64,000 bases of DNA, from NCBI GenBank assembly GCA_910588035.1, contig CAJUPY010000002.1:123798-187797 (forward strand), read 5' to 3'. Below, in pieces: positions 1 through 8,343 of the stretch. Made by a program: the position numbers and the translations under genes. How positions within the stretch are numbered: position 1 is the stretch's first letter; the number at the start of each line of letters is the position of its first letter. The notes below the pieces were generated by a model. The model was not told where the DNA came from. It saw only the letters and a list, made by a program, of their open reading frames with translations, and ran no database searches. This DNA comes from an uncultured Muribaculaceae bacterium. Lineage in GTDB: Bacteria; Bacteroidota; Bacteroidia; Bacteroidales; Muribaculaceae.

Positions 1-1
1 C

Positions 2-319
2 CAGAAACATCTCGCTCTCGGCTTCTCTATCGAGATCTGGAACGATATGCGCCGTTACGACTACGACGAGTCAGTCTTCCTCGGCTGGCACCGTCCCGCG
101 GAATATGATGTGAATCCAAACTCGAAGCTCACTGTTCCGGAAGGCAAACAGCCCCGCCGCTGGCGCGTAAGCTCTCATGAGTACCGCTACAATCATGCCC
201 AGTTGAACGCTATCGGAACAAAGATTCCAGAAGCCGACTGCAGCTACAATAACGGTGACTGGTGGAACAAACCCGACATGTGGACTATCCCCGTCTGGTG
301 GGATTCAACCCAAGATTGA
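2..319 (+). CDS. SusD/RagB-family outer-membrane lipoprotein, C-terminal fragment
   Basis: This is the 3' end of a gene cut by the window edge; the reading frame is open from base 2 to the stop at 317-319, giving about 105 residues. SusD-family proteins are surface lipoproteins that capture glycans and sit on a SusC TonB-dependent channel. The tail shows the run GFSIEIWNDMRRYDYD and a closing Trp-rich segment (WWNKPDMWTIPVWW), which is typical of SusD C-termini, where the last part of the fold carries aromatic and WNDMRR-like motifs. It is followed by a strong terminator and then by two secreted glycosidases, so it probably marks the distal part of a polysaccharide utilisation locus. The lipobox and binding face lie outside the window. 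The family call rests on the C-terminal pattern only. Confidence 0.72.
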   Translation, partial: QKHLALGFSIEIWNDMRRYDYDESVFLGWHRPAEYDVNPNSKLTVPEGKQPRRWRVSSHEYRYNHAQLNAIGTKIPEADCSYNNGDWWNKPDMWTIPVWWDSTQD

Positions 320-350
320 TTCAAGACGATCGACAAACCACCATACTCTG

Positions 351-379
351 GACCTCGCCTCCCGGCGAGGTCTTTTTTT
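351..379 (+). terminator. Rho-independent terminator after the SusD gene
   Basis: A perfect 9-bp stem (GACCTCGCC at 351-359 with GGCGAGGTC at 364-372), a 4-nt loop and seven T residues (373-379). It lies 31 nt after the SusD stop and separates that transcript from the GH35 gene. Confidence 0.9.
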
Positions 380-404
380 GTCACAACATTTTTTTGTAAC
401 TTTG
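378..404 (+). promoter_or_regulatory. Bacteroidales-type promoter for the GH35-GH2 pair
   Basis: TAACTTTG at 397-404 matches the Bacteroides -7 consensus TAnnTTTG. TTG at 378-380, inside the terminator T run, is a possible -33 element, although the spacing is a little short. The ATG follows at 438. Confidence 0.6.
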
Positions 405-437
405 TCATGGATAAACCATGAAGATCACTTCACAACC

Positions 438-2477
438 ATGAAATTAACAACACGAACAATCTCATATCTGCTTCTTTCAGCGTCACTGGGCGGCATTGCC
501 ACGGCATCAGAAAAAATGACGGAGAAACAGTCAATCGGTTGGGACAGCAAAAGCCTGATCATTGACGGACGCCGCGCAGTTCCCGTCATGGGTGAGATAC
601 ACTATTCACGACTTCCACGCGAAGAATGGCCTCAGGCAATCAGAAAGATGAAAGAGGGTGGCGTGACAATCATAGCCACATATGTTTTCTGGAATCATCA
701 CGAAGAGCGCGAGAGCGTTTTTGACTGGAGCGGACAACGCGATCTCAGACATTTTCTCGAAGTTTGCAAAGCCGAGCAAATGCCGGTAGTCATGCGTGTC
801 GGCCCGTTCTGCCACGGCGAGACTCGCAACGGAGGTATCCCCGACTGGATTTTCGAGCAAGGAATAAAATCGCGCTCTGAAGATCCCGCATTTCTCGACA
901 AGGTCACCAGACTCTACCGGCAGATATTCACCCAGCTGCATGGTCTGCAATGGAAAGACGGCGGCCCGGTGTTGGCCTGTCAGTTCGACAACGAGTATCG
1001 TGGTCACGGCTCATATTTGATGTCACTGAAAAAAATCGCCTGCGACATTGGGTTCGATCTGCCATTCTATACCCGCACTGGGTGGCCCGAACTGAAGACA
1101 CCGGTTCCGTTCGGCGAGATGCTCCCGCTCTATGGTGACTATGCCGACGGTTTCTGGGAACGGTCTACCGGTCCGACTGCCGGAAACTACTACAAAGCGT
1201 TCAACTTCAAATCGTTCAGAAGTTCCACCGCCATTGCCTCGGAGCAGATGAAAGACCAGAAAGAACGGCTGACCGACGGCGATGAACTTTATCCATACTT
1301 CACTTGTGAGCTGGGCGGGGGCATGGCTACAGCCTATCACCGGCGTCCCTACCTCTACCCCGCAGACGCCTACTCGCTCGCCGTAGTCAAACTCGGCAGC
1401 GGCAGCAATCTGTTGGGCTATTACATGTATCACGGAGGAACCAACCCGGAAGCCGCCGGCACACTGAACGAGAACCAGCGTACCCCGGCGACAAACTACA
1501 ACGACATGCCGGTGAAGACCTACGACTTTCAGGCTCCGTTGGGTGAGTTCGGACAGACCTATCCCCACTATTACACCCTTCGCAAACTACATCTGTTTCT
1601 TAAAGACTATGGTGACATTCTGGCTCCTATGGAAGCCAATTTCCCATGTAGGCAAGAGATCAGGAAAGGCGATGATTCTTTTTTGCGTTGGTCATGGCGC
1701 GGGATCGGCGACAGCGCGTTTGTGTTTGTCAACAACTATGAACGTCTCCAGAATCTTAGCGACAAGAAAGGTGTCAGGTTCAATGTCGCAGGAGTGAAAT
1801 TCCCGTCACGTCCTATAACCATTCCTGCCGGAACATCGTGCATATTTCCGGTCAATATCGACGGAATACGCTACGCGACAGCCCAGATAATCGCAAAACG
1901 CGACGGCAAGGTCTATATGGAGAAGATACCCGGCATAGACACCGAGATCGCCACTGACAAAAAGATTCTGAGAAATGTCAGACCACTCGGCACAGAGAAA
2001 CCGGTGACCGACAATATATATCTGCTTGACAGCAAAGAGGCCGAACACCTGTTCCTGCCTGAAGAGCCGACTGTCGGGGCACTCCCCTCACCGACAGTCA
2101 CCAAAGTGAGCGATGCACGCGGCTACCGACAGATCACCATGGGAGTCAACAAAGCGGCCGAAGCACCGGGGGATGCCGATTTTGACAATGCCGCCGTCTA
2201 CCGCATCACCGGCCTTCCACCGGTCGAAAAACGCGCAGGCCGACTGCTTCAGATCACTTACCGTGGCGACGTGGCACGCCTCTACCACGACGGTCGGCTG
2301 CTTGACGACAACTTTTACTATGGCCGACCGTTCAACTACGGTCTGTGGCGTTTACCTGACGACTGCAATGAACTCGAACTTAGAATCCTACCACTGCAAC
2401 CAGAAATGCCGATCTACTTCCCTGAAGAAGCCGACACCACACCCGGAGAAGAAATAATTAACGTAACGATCAAATGA
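438..2477 (+). CDS. GH35 beta-galactosidase, secreted
   Basis: A 679-residue glycoside hydrolase of family 35, predicted to remove terminal beta-galactose from glycans outside the cytoplasm. The N-terminus (MKLTTRTISYLLLSASLGG) is a signal peptide. The segment around residues 50-85 (GEIHYSRLP, then TYVFWNHHE) is the GH35 barrel signature. By family analogy the acid/base is Glu186 in FDNEYRG and the nucleophile Glu291 in FTCELGGG. The start at 438 is chosen because a longer in-frame ORF begins inside the SusD gene and runs through the terminator and promoter, which cannot be translated as a unit. The stop overlaps the next start as ATGA, so the two enzymes are translationally coupled. With SusD upstream, the pair suggests a galactose-containing glycan. 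Linkage specificity cannot be read from sequence. Confidence 0.9.
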   Translation: MKLTTRTISYLLLSASLGGIATASEKMTEKQSIGWDSKSLIIDGRRAVPVMGEIHYSRLPREEWPQAIRKMKEGGVTIIATYVFWNHHEERESVFDWSGQRDLRHFLEVCKAEQMPVVMRVGPFCHGETRNGGIPDWIFEQGIKSRSEDPAFLDKVTRLYRQIFTQLHGLQWKDGGPVLACQFDNEYRGHGSYLMSLKKIACDIGFDLPFYTRTGWPELKTPVPFGEMLPLYGDYADGFWERSTGPTAGNYYKAFNFKSFRSSTAIASEQMKDQKERLTDGDELYPYFTCELGGGMATAYHRRPYLYPADAYSLAVVKLGSGSNLLGYYMYHGGTNPEAAGTLNENQRTPATNYNDMPVKTYDFQAPLGEFGQTYPHYYTLRKLHLFLKDYGDILAPMEANFPCRQEIRKGDDSFLRWSWRGIGDSAFVFVNNYERLQNLSDKKGVRFNVAGVKFPSRPITIPAGTSCIFPVNIDGIRYATAQIIAKRDGKVYMEKIPGIDTEIATDKKILRNVRPLGTEKPVTDNIYLLDSKEAEHLFLPEEPTVGALPSPTVTKVSDARGYRQITMGVNKAAEAPGDADFDNAAVYRITGLPPVEKRAGRLLQITYRGDVARLYHDGRLLDDNFYYGRPFNYGLWRLPDDCNELELRILPLQPEMPIYFPEEADTTPGEEIINVTIK

Positions 2478-5332
2478 CAACGATGAAAAACAAACTGATA
2501 TTACTCTCACTGCTGGCAACCGCCACCATGACGGCCCGCGAGTCGATTGACCTGTCGGGCACATGGCAGTTCTCTCAAGGAGACACACCGGTCTATGATG
2601 ATGTGATAACCCTACCCGGCTCGATGCTGACCAACGGCAAAGGAAACGATGTCGACGCAAACACAAGGTGGACCGGATCACTCTATGACAGATCTTATTA
2701 TTACCGGGACGACATGGCACCCTACCGCGAGAAAGGCAACATTAAATTTCCGTTTTTCCTTACTCCCGACAAGGAATATGTCGGAAACGCATTCTACCGC
2801 CGCACAGTTGAAGTGCCACGCGACTGGAAAGGCAAACGGGTGATACTCTCGTTCGAACGTCCACACATCGAGACGACAGTCTATGTCAACGGACGTGAAG
2901 CTGGAACAGATCTGTCTCTGTCGACACCCCACTCATTTGATGTCACGAAACTCATCAAACCGGGCAAACAAAACACGATCGAAGTGAAGATCTACAACGG
3001 AATCGAAAATGTCTGTGTCGGTCAGGACTCACACAGCGTCACAGACCAGACCCAAGGCAACTGGAACGGTATAACGGGAAAGATGGAATTGACTGCCATG
3101 CCTGGAGATCTGAGCATAGAACGTGTCAGAGTCTATCCAGATGCCGCAAATTCGACCGCTACAGTCAAGGTTCTTGTAAACGGCAAAATGAAAAAAAACG
3201 TGAACGCGAGTGCCGAAGCTGTAATCGGGGGAGTGAAACCGGTTGTGTCGACTGACCCTGTCATATCGGGAGATACGCTCACATTCACGCTCGACATGGG
3301 TCACGACATGAAAACCTGGGACGAGTTCTCGCCCTCGGTCTACACTCTGAATGTCAAAGTCGGCGATGACTCCTCATCGACCGTTTTCGGAATGCGTGAC
3401 ATCAAGACGGGTAACCGCGAGATAAATCTCAACGGCCATAACATCTACATGCGCGGAACAGTCGAAAACTGCTGCTTTCCCCTGACCGGCTACGCACCTA
3501 CCGACGAGGCATCGTGGACAGCCGTATTTAAAAAATGCAAGGAATATGGCATCAACATGATGAGATTCCATAGCTACTGCCCACCGGAAGCAGCATTTGC
3601 GGCAGCTGACAAGGCAGGCATATATCTTCAGCCTGAAGGACCGTCATGGCCCAACCACGGAGTGAAACTTAATGCAGGCATGGCGATTGACAAATATCTT
3701 CTCGACGAATCGAAGCGCATCGTCGACACCTATGGCAACCATCCGTCGTTTGTCATGATGGCGGCAGGCAACGAGCCGGCCGGACGTTGGGTCGAATACT
3801 GCGACGATTGGGTCAGGGAGATGAAGTCATATGACAGTACAAAAATCTACTGCGGAGCCTCTGTTGGAGGTGGATGGCAGTGGGACGAAGGCAGCGAGTA
3901 TCACGTCAAAGGTGGCGGTCGCGGTCTGACATGGTCTAAAAAAATGCCGCAATCAACCGATGACTACACCGCCGACCTCGACCTGCCACGCAACTTCAAG
4001 CCTACAGATAACCTGCCTGTCAACACCGACCCTATCCTCGCCCATGAACAGGGTCAATGGTGCGCATTCCCCGACCTGAGAGAGGTGTCACAATACACCG
4101 GACCCTATAAAGCCCGCAACTTCGAGATTTTCGCAGATCTGCTTAAAAAGAACGGCATGGAATCAATGGCCGGCAAATTTCTTGATGCCAGCGGCCGGTT
4201 GCAGACCCTCTGCTACAAATATGAGATCGAGCGTAATCTGCGCACTCCGGGCTATACCGGCTTCCAGTTGCTCGCCCTTAACGACTACAGCGGACAGGGC
4301 ACAGCTCTCGAGGGTGTTCTCAACGTGTTCTGGCGCGAGAAAGGATATGTCAACGGCGAGCAGTGGCGCGAGTTCTGCAGTCCGGTTGTTCCCTTGGCGC
4401 GTTTTCCTAAGTTTGTCTACACCTCAGGCGACACGCTAAGTGTCGATCTCGAGGTGATGAATGCCTGCTCAGGAAGTCTTCCGGATACAAACCTCGACTA
4501 CGCCATAACCGACAGCAATGGCAATACATTGATGAAAAACAGCGTGGCCATGACCGGTCTCACAGTCGGTAAGAACCACAAGGCGACGACCGTGGCCATG
4601 CCGCTTTCAGATCTCCCGGCACCCGCAAAATACACCCTGACAGCCAATCTCGGCGACGCAGGACGCAACCATTGGGAATTTTGGGTATATCCCGACTCAC
4701 TTCCACAAACAGATTTGGCTGACGACATCTATGTCACCGACACCTTTGACTCTGAAGCCCTGAATCGTCTCAATCGAGGAGACAAAGTGCTGCTGACAGC
4801 GGCAGGAAAAGTCACACTCGGTGACGATGTCGTTCAACACTATCTTCCGGTCTTCTGGAACACAAGCTGGTTCAAGATGCGTCCGCCACACACTACCGGA
4901 GCCACTATCGACAGCATCCACCCGCTGTTTGACCACGGATTCCCGACCGACAGCTGGAGTAATCTCAACTGGTGGGAATTGCTCAACCGCGCCCAGGTGA
5001 TGAATCTGGTCAATCTGCCTGAAGAATATCAGTCGCCTGTGCAACCGATAGACACATGGCACGTCAGCCGCAAGCTCGGCATGATCGTAGAGGCTAATGT
5101 CTTGAACGGCAAACTTTTCATGACAACATTTGACATAGACTCAGACCTCGACAAGCGCGTTGTCGCACGCCAGATGAGACACGCGATCGTATCCTACATC
5201 TCGTCTGAACGGTTCAACCCCTCCATAACGCTTACTCCCGACCAGATTACCGCGTTTTTCACCACCCGTACCCAACCGATCAAGATGTATACGAACGATT
5301 CGCCCGATGAATTGAAACCCACTATAAAATGA
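2474..5332 (+). CDS. GH2-family glycosidase, secreted
   Basis: A 952-residue family 2 glycoside hydrolase with a signal peptide (MKNKLILLSLLATATMTA, from the alternative ATG at 2483). Layout: N-terminal jelly-roll sugar-binding domain (about 25-190), Ig-like sandwich (about 210-310), TIM barrel (about 315-640) and a C-terminal extension. The acid/base is probably Glu434 in AAGNEPAG and the nucleophile Glu525 in AHEQGQW, both at the usual GH2 positions. A conserved stretch LLALNDYSGQGTALEG around residue 600 is common in large Bacteroidales GH2 enzymes. It overlaps the GH35 gene by ATGA, so the two likely act on the same glycan in sequence. The activity may be beta-galactosidase or another beta-glycosidase; I cannot tell which. 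A hairpin terminator follows. Confidence 0.88.
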   Translation: MTTMKNKLILLSLLATATMTARESIDLSGTWQFSQGDTPVYDDVITLPGSMLTNGKGNDVDANTRWTGSLYDRSYYYRDDMAPYREKGNIKFPFFLTPDKEYVGNAFYRRTVEVPRDWKGKRVILSFERPHIETTVYVNGREAGTDLSLSTPHSFDVTKLIKPGKQNTIEVKIYNGIENVCVGQDSHSVTDQTQGNWNGITGKMELTAMPGDLSIERVRVYPDAANSTATVKVLVNGKMKKNVNASAEAVIGGVKPVVSTDPVISGDTLTFTLDMGHDMKTWDEFSPSVYTLNVKVGDDSSSTVFGMRDIKTGNREINLNGHNIYMRGTVENCCFPLTGYAPTDEASWTAVFKKCKEYGINMMRFHSYCPPEAAFAAADKAGIYLQPEGPSWPNHGVKLNAGMAIDKYLLDESKRIVDTYGNHPSFVMMAAGNEPAGRWVEYCDDWVREMKSYDSTKIYCGASVGGGWQWDEGSEYHVKGGGRGLTWSKKMPQSTDDYTADLDLPRNFKPTDNLPVNTDPILAHEQGQWCAFPDLREVSQYTGPYKARNFEIFADLLKKNGMESMAGKFLDASGRLQTLCYKYEIERNLRTPGYTGFQLLALNDYSGQGTALEGVLNVFWREKGYVNGEQWREFCSPVVPLARFPKFVYTSGDTLSVDLEVMNACSGSLPDTNLDYAITDSNGNTLMKNSVAMTGLTVGKNHKATTVAMPLSDLPAPAKYTLTANLGDAGRNHWEFWVYPDSLPQTDLADDIYVTDTFDSEALNRLNRGDKVLLTAAGKVTLGDDVVQHYLPVFWNTSWFKMRPPHTTGATIDSIHPLFDHGFPTDSWSNLNWWELLNRAQVMNLVNLPEEYQSPVQPIDTWHVSRKLGMIVEANVLNGKLFMTTFDIDSDLDKRVVARQMRHAIVSYISSERFNPSITLTPDQITAFFTTRTQPIKMYTNDSPDELKPTIK

Positions 5333-5347
5333 CCCGGAATTAAAAGA

Positions 5348-5385
5348 CAGGGAGACTGTGTTCAAGATCAGACACAGTCTCCCTG
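5348..5385 (+). terminator. Hairpin terminator after the GH2 gene
   Basis: A perfect 14-bp inverted repeat, left arm 5348-5361 and right arm 5372-5385, with a 10-nt loop. It begins 15 nt after the GH2 stop. The T tail (CCTTTATG) is weak, but the stem is strong. Confidence 0.75.
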
Positions 5386-5404
5386 CCTTTATGTTTACTC
5401 CACA

Positions 5405-5436
5405 AATAAAAAAGGCTGCGTTTTTTGACACAGCCT
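5405..5436 (-). terminator. Terminator of the tRNA-Gln transcript
   Basis: Read on the minus strand: stem AGGCTGTG (5436-5429) pairs with CGCAGCCT (5420-5413, one G-T pair), followed by six T. It sits immediately 3' of the tRNA. Confidence 0.8.
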
Positions 5437-5443
5437 ATAAAAG

Positions 5444-5515
5444 TTGTCTTACCTGGATTCGAACCAAGACAGGCAGAACCAAAAACTGCAGTGCTACCAT
5501 TACACCATAAGACAA
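5444..5515 (-). tRNA. tRNA-Gln (anticodon TTG)
   Basis: A 72-nt cloverleaf. The acceptor arms TTGTCTT and AAGACAA pair perfectly, giving the U1-A72 pair typical of tRNA-Gln. The D arm contains TGGTGTAATGGTAGCA, the anticodon loop is TTTTGGT with anticodon TTG, and the T loop is TTCGAAT. The lowest anticodon-stem pair is T-T. CCA is not encoded, and the base after A72 reads C rather than the G expected at position 73. Confidence 0.93.
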
Positions 5516-5610
5516 TCCTTAGTGCTCAGGGGTAATATCCCTAAAGCGATGCAAAGGTATGAATATTTTTCTAAATGACAAAAAAATATTTTATTCTTGA
5601 CAAGAAAAAT

Positions 5611-6219
5611 TTAAAATAAGCCTTTTCCCTGACGAACGATTTCGGGATTTGACGAATCGGTCAGGTCTACAACGGTAGAGAGGGCAGTGTCACCTTCTCC
5701 GGCGTCGATCGTGAAAGCCACACCGAGCGGTCCGTAGTGGTCGGCTACCGCATGTGGCAGGGTTATGTCGTCGCCGGCATCGGGCCAGTCAACGTTGGTT
5801 GTCAGCAATGGATTGCCGAGTTCGCGTGCGAGAGTTCTGGCGATTTCGTTGTCGGGGACTCTGACCCCGACCTCCCGCCGTCCTTTAAATACTTTCGGAA
5901 GCGTCGTCGCTGTCGGCAGAATGAAGGTGAAAGGCCCCGGGAGCGATGACTTCAGCAGCGTGAACGCGCGGTTATCGATTCGTGCATATTCTGACGCCTG
6001 CGATATGTCGGAGCAGACAATCGAGAGATGTTGTTTCCTGGGGTCTATGCCTTTGATTTTGCAAATCCGTTCGATAGCGCGGTTGTTCAGGGCATCACAG
6101 CCGACGGCATAGGTAGTGTCGGTCGGATATACGATCAGTTCGCCATTTCGCAGAGCATCGACAAGAGTGTCGATATATCGGCCGTTGATGCTCGATTGAT
6201 ACATTGTCAGCAGTGTCAT
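5611..6219 (-). CDS. Threonylcarbamoyl-AMP synthase, Sua5/YrdC family
   Basis: A 202-residue YrdC-domain protein. The family makes L-threonylcarbamoyladenylate from threonine, bicarbonate and ATP, the precursor of t6A at position 37 of ANN-decoding tRNAs. Seen here: the nucleotide-binding motif VYPTDTTYAVGCDA near the N-terminus, KGIDPRKQHLSIVC, PGPFTFILP and VGVRVPDN, spread over a single domain without the extra C-terminal Sua5 domain. The longer frame starts at a TTG at 6225; ATG 6219 is preferred because it lies 2 nt after the stop of the upstream gene, a normal operon spacing. The upstream partner also has a tRNA-linked fold, so the two form a small tRNA-maintenance unit. Confidence 0.9.
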   Translation of the reverse strand: MTLLTMYQSSINGRYIDTLVDALRNGELIVYPTDTTYAVGCDALNNRAIERICKIKGIDPRKQHLSIVCSDISQASEYARIDNRAFTLLKSSLPGPFTFILPTATTLPKVFKGRREVGVRVPDNEIARTLARELGNPLLTTNVDWPDAGDDITLPHAVADHYGPLGVAFTIDAGEGDTALSTVVDLTDSSNPEIVRQGKGLF

Positions 6220-6221
6220 TT

Positions 6222-6890
6222 TCAAGGTCTGATTATTCGGGTTGTAATGTTTGTAGCGTCGGCATATTCGGTCAGCAGCCTTCGGGCGAGAGCGGTTGTG
6301 TCGTCAATAGACATTTCGCTGCCATAGATGTTTACGAGCAGAAGAATGTGGCGTGTCGACAGATCCATTTTTGTGCGTTCGTTGTCGCTTGTTGGGGTTC
6401 CGATTCCGCCGGTGTTGTCGCGGTAGACCGGCAGCCCTTCAATGTTCAACGGTCCGCGTCCGATACCTTCGAACGGCTCGTCGGCTTCTCCGATTCCGAG
6501 CGTCAATGTGTCACCGTCGATCTTGTCGCGGTCGAAGCCGCCGATCGAGTATCCCGACATCAGCGAAAGCAGGTTCACCAGATCAACCAGCGAGTCAATG
6601 CGGTAGAGATCCATTCCTTTCACAAGACGTCGCATCATTGATTCGGCCGACGGCCTGTAACGGTTAGGGTCTTTGCCACATTTCTTGTAGGCTTGACGGG
6701 TGGCGGCTATCGCGGGCCTTTTGTTGACTTGACTCATTTCGATTGTCTCCGCGACGGTGTGGCCGAAAGCTGTGATCTCGCTCCACAGACTGTCTGATGT
6801 GGGACGATTGATCACATCGGCTTCGATTTGAAGCACAGTCAGAGAGGGTGCGGCTGCGGTTATCTTTTCTGAAAATTTTATCTCGGTCAT
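6222..6890 (-). CDS. B3/B4 tRNA-binding domain protein
   Basis: A 222-residue protein of the COG3382-type group, which carries the B3/B4 domain also found in the beta subunit of phenylalanyl-tRNA synthetase. Supporting features are KKCGKDPNRYRPSAESMMRR (about 69-88), followed by DLVNLLSLMSGYSIGGFD and DEPFEGIGRGPLNIEG, the core of the B3/B4 fold. Free-standing members are often presumed to edit or bind charged tRNA, but the substrate of this one is not known. It lies directly upstream of the YrdC gene with only 2 nt between them. No signal peptide or membrane segment is visible, so it should be cytoplasmic. Confidence 0.82.
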   Translation of the reverse strand: MTEIKFSEKITAAAPSLTVLQIEADVINRPTSDSLWSEITAFGHTVAETIEMSQVNKRPAIAATRQAYKKCGKDPNRYRPSAESMMRRLVKGMDLYRIDSLVDLVNLLSLMSGYSIGGFDRDKIDGDTLTLGIGEADEPFEGIGRGPLNIEGLPVYRDNTGGIGTPTSDNERTKMDLSTRHILLLVNIYGSEMSIDDTTALARRLLTEYADATNITTRIIRP

Positions 6891-6916
6891 CTGTGAGGTT
6901 TATTGTGCGGTAAAAA

Positions 6917-6950
6917 TACGAAAAAAGCGGCACTCTGCAAAGTGCCGCTT
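6917..6950 (-). terminator. Terminator after der
   Basis: On the minus strand, AAGCGGCACT (6950-6941) and AGTGCCGCTT (6934-6925) form a perfect 10-bp stem, followed by a T-rich run (6926-6917). It lies 14 nt after the der stop and before the B3/B4 gene. Confidence 0.9.
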
Positions 6951-6963
6951 ATCGTTGATTGTG

Positions 6964-8283
6964 TCATTTCTCTCTCATGTAGACGTTTATCGGGGTTCCA
7001 TGGAAATCCCAATGCTCCCTGATCTTGTTCTCAAGGTAACGCCTGTAGGGTTCCTTGACCCATTGCGGCAGGTTGCAGAAGAAGATGAAAGTCGGTATTG
7101 CCGCGTCTTTCAACATCGTGATGTATTTGATCTTGATGTATTTTCCTTTGTTGGCAGGCGGCGGAAAAGCGGCGATATCTTCCTGGAGTGTTGTGTTGAG
7201 CTGGTGGGTCGGAATAGTCCGTTTCCGGTTCTCATAGACTGAGACAGCGGTTTCAAGCACTTTGAATATACGCTGTTTTGTCAGTGCCGATCCAAAGATT
7301 ATAGGAAAGTCGGTAAACGGGGCGAAACGCGAGCGAATGGCATTTTCCATTGTCGCTATCGCCTCCTGCGACTTGTTCTCGACGATATCCCATTTGTTAA
7401 CGCAGACAACAAGACCTTTCTTGTTTTTCTGAATGAGAGAGAAGATACTGACATCTTGTGACTCTATGCCGCGGGTTGCATCGATCATCAGAATGCAGAC
7501 ATCAGCAGCCTCGATAGCTCTGATAGAGCGTATCACCGAATAGTACTCGATGTCTTCGTGCACCTTTGTTTTCTTTCTGATGCCGGCTGTGTCGACAAGA
7601 TAGAAATCGAAACCGAATTTGTTATATCGGGTGTAGATCGAGTCGCGTGTCGTACCTGCTATGTCGGTCACAATGTGTCTGTCCTCACCGATAAAAGAGT
7701 TTATCAGAGACGATTTTCCCGCATTCGGGCGACCCACGATTGCAAATTTCGGTATGCTCTCGAGGTGTTCAGCCTCATCTTCATCTTTTTCAGGCAGTTT
7801 CATCACGATCTCGTCGAGCAGATCACCGGTTCCGAAACCGTTGACAGCAGAGATCGGGAAAGGCTCCCCGAGACCAAGTTTGTAGAACTCGGGCACATTG
7901 TAGAGCCAATCGTTCGAGTCAACTTTGTTGGCGACAAGAATGACCGGTTTACGTGATTTTCTGAGTATTTCAGCAACACGGTCGTCAAGGTCGGTGACGC
8001 CATTCATGGCATCGACGACAAACAAGATCTCGTCGGCCTGCTCGATTGCGAGAGCGACCTGTTTGTTTATCTCTCCTTCGAAAATATCATCGGAGTTGAC
8101 AACCCACCCGCCTGTATCGACAATAGAGAAGTCTTTACCGTTCCAGTCGACAATGCCATACTGGCGGTCGCGTGTGGTTCCGGCGGTTTCGTCGACGATA
8201 GCCGTTCGGCTGCGTGTCAATCGGTTAAAAAGCGTCGATTTGCCGACATTAGGTCGTCCGACTATAGCTACGAGTTGTCCCAT
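6964..8283 (-). CDS. der: Ribosome-biogenesis GTPase Der (EngA)
   Basis: A 439-residue protein with two tandem GTPase domains, the hallmark of Der, which is required for 50S subunit maturation. The first P-loop GRPNVGKST is at residues 9-17 with DTAGTTRDR-like switch sequence (DETAGTTRDRQYG) and NKVD. The second P-loop GRPNAGKSS is near residue 185, with DTAGIRKK and NKWD. The last 90 residues or so form the KH-like domain, ending in FHGTPINVYMREK, which is the usual Der C-terminus. Length is normal. It carries its own -7 box in the 60-nt gap after era, and a strong terminator follows. Confidence 0.97.
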   Translation of the reverse strand: MGQLVAIVGRPNVGKSTLFNRLTRSRTAIVDETAGTTRDRQYGIVDWNGKDFSIVDTGGWVVNSDDIFEGEINKQVALAIEQADEILFVVDAMNGVTDLDDRVAEILRKSRKPVILVANKVDSNDWLYNVPEFYKLGLGEPFPISAVNGFGTGDLLDEIVMKLPEKDEDEAEHLESIPKFAIVGRPNAGKSSLINSFIGEDRHIVTDIAGTTRDSIYTRYNKFGFDFYLVDTAGIRKKTKVHEDIEYYSVIRSIRAIEAADVCILMIDATRGIESQDVSIFSLIQKNKKGLVVCVNKWDIVENKSQEAIATMENAIRSRFAPFTDFPIIFGSALTKQRIFKVLETAVSVYENRKRTIPTHQLNTTLQEDIAAFPPPANKGKYIKIKYITMLKDAAIPTFIFFCNLPQWVKEPYRRYLENKIREHWDFHGTPINVYMREK

Positions 8284-8309
8284 AATATAAACAGTGTTGA
8301 ATCGTTTTA

Positions 8310-8340
8310 CAAAGTTAAGTTAAAAATCTGCCAACCGCAA
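8310..8340 (-). promoter_or_regulatory. Promoter for der
   Basis: On the minus strand, TAACTTTG (8317-8310) matches TAnnTTTG, and TTG at 8340-8338 lies 20 nt upstream as a -33 element. The der ATG is at 8283, so the leader is about 20 nt. Confidence 0.7.
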
Positions 8341-8343
8341 ATT

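Noticed and set aside
255..437. Longer start for the GH35 gene
   Set aside because: The extension reads through the end of the SusD gene, a strong terminator and the promoter. The ATG at 438 is followed by a clear signal peptide.
6028..6641. Overlapping plus-strand frames opposite the YrdC and B3/B4 genes
   Set aside because: No protein-like composition, no promoter box; both minus-strand genes have clear family features.
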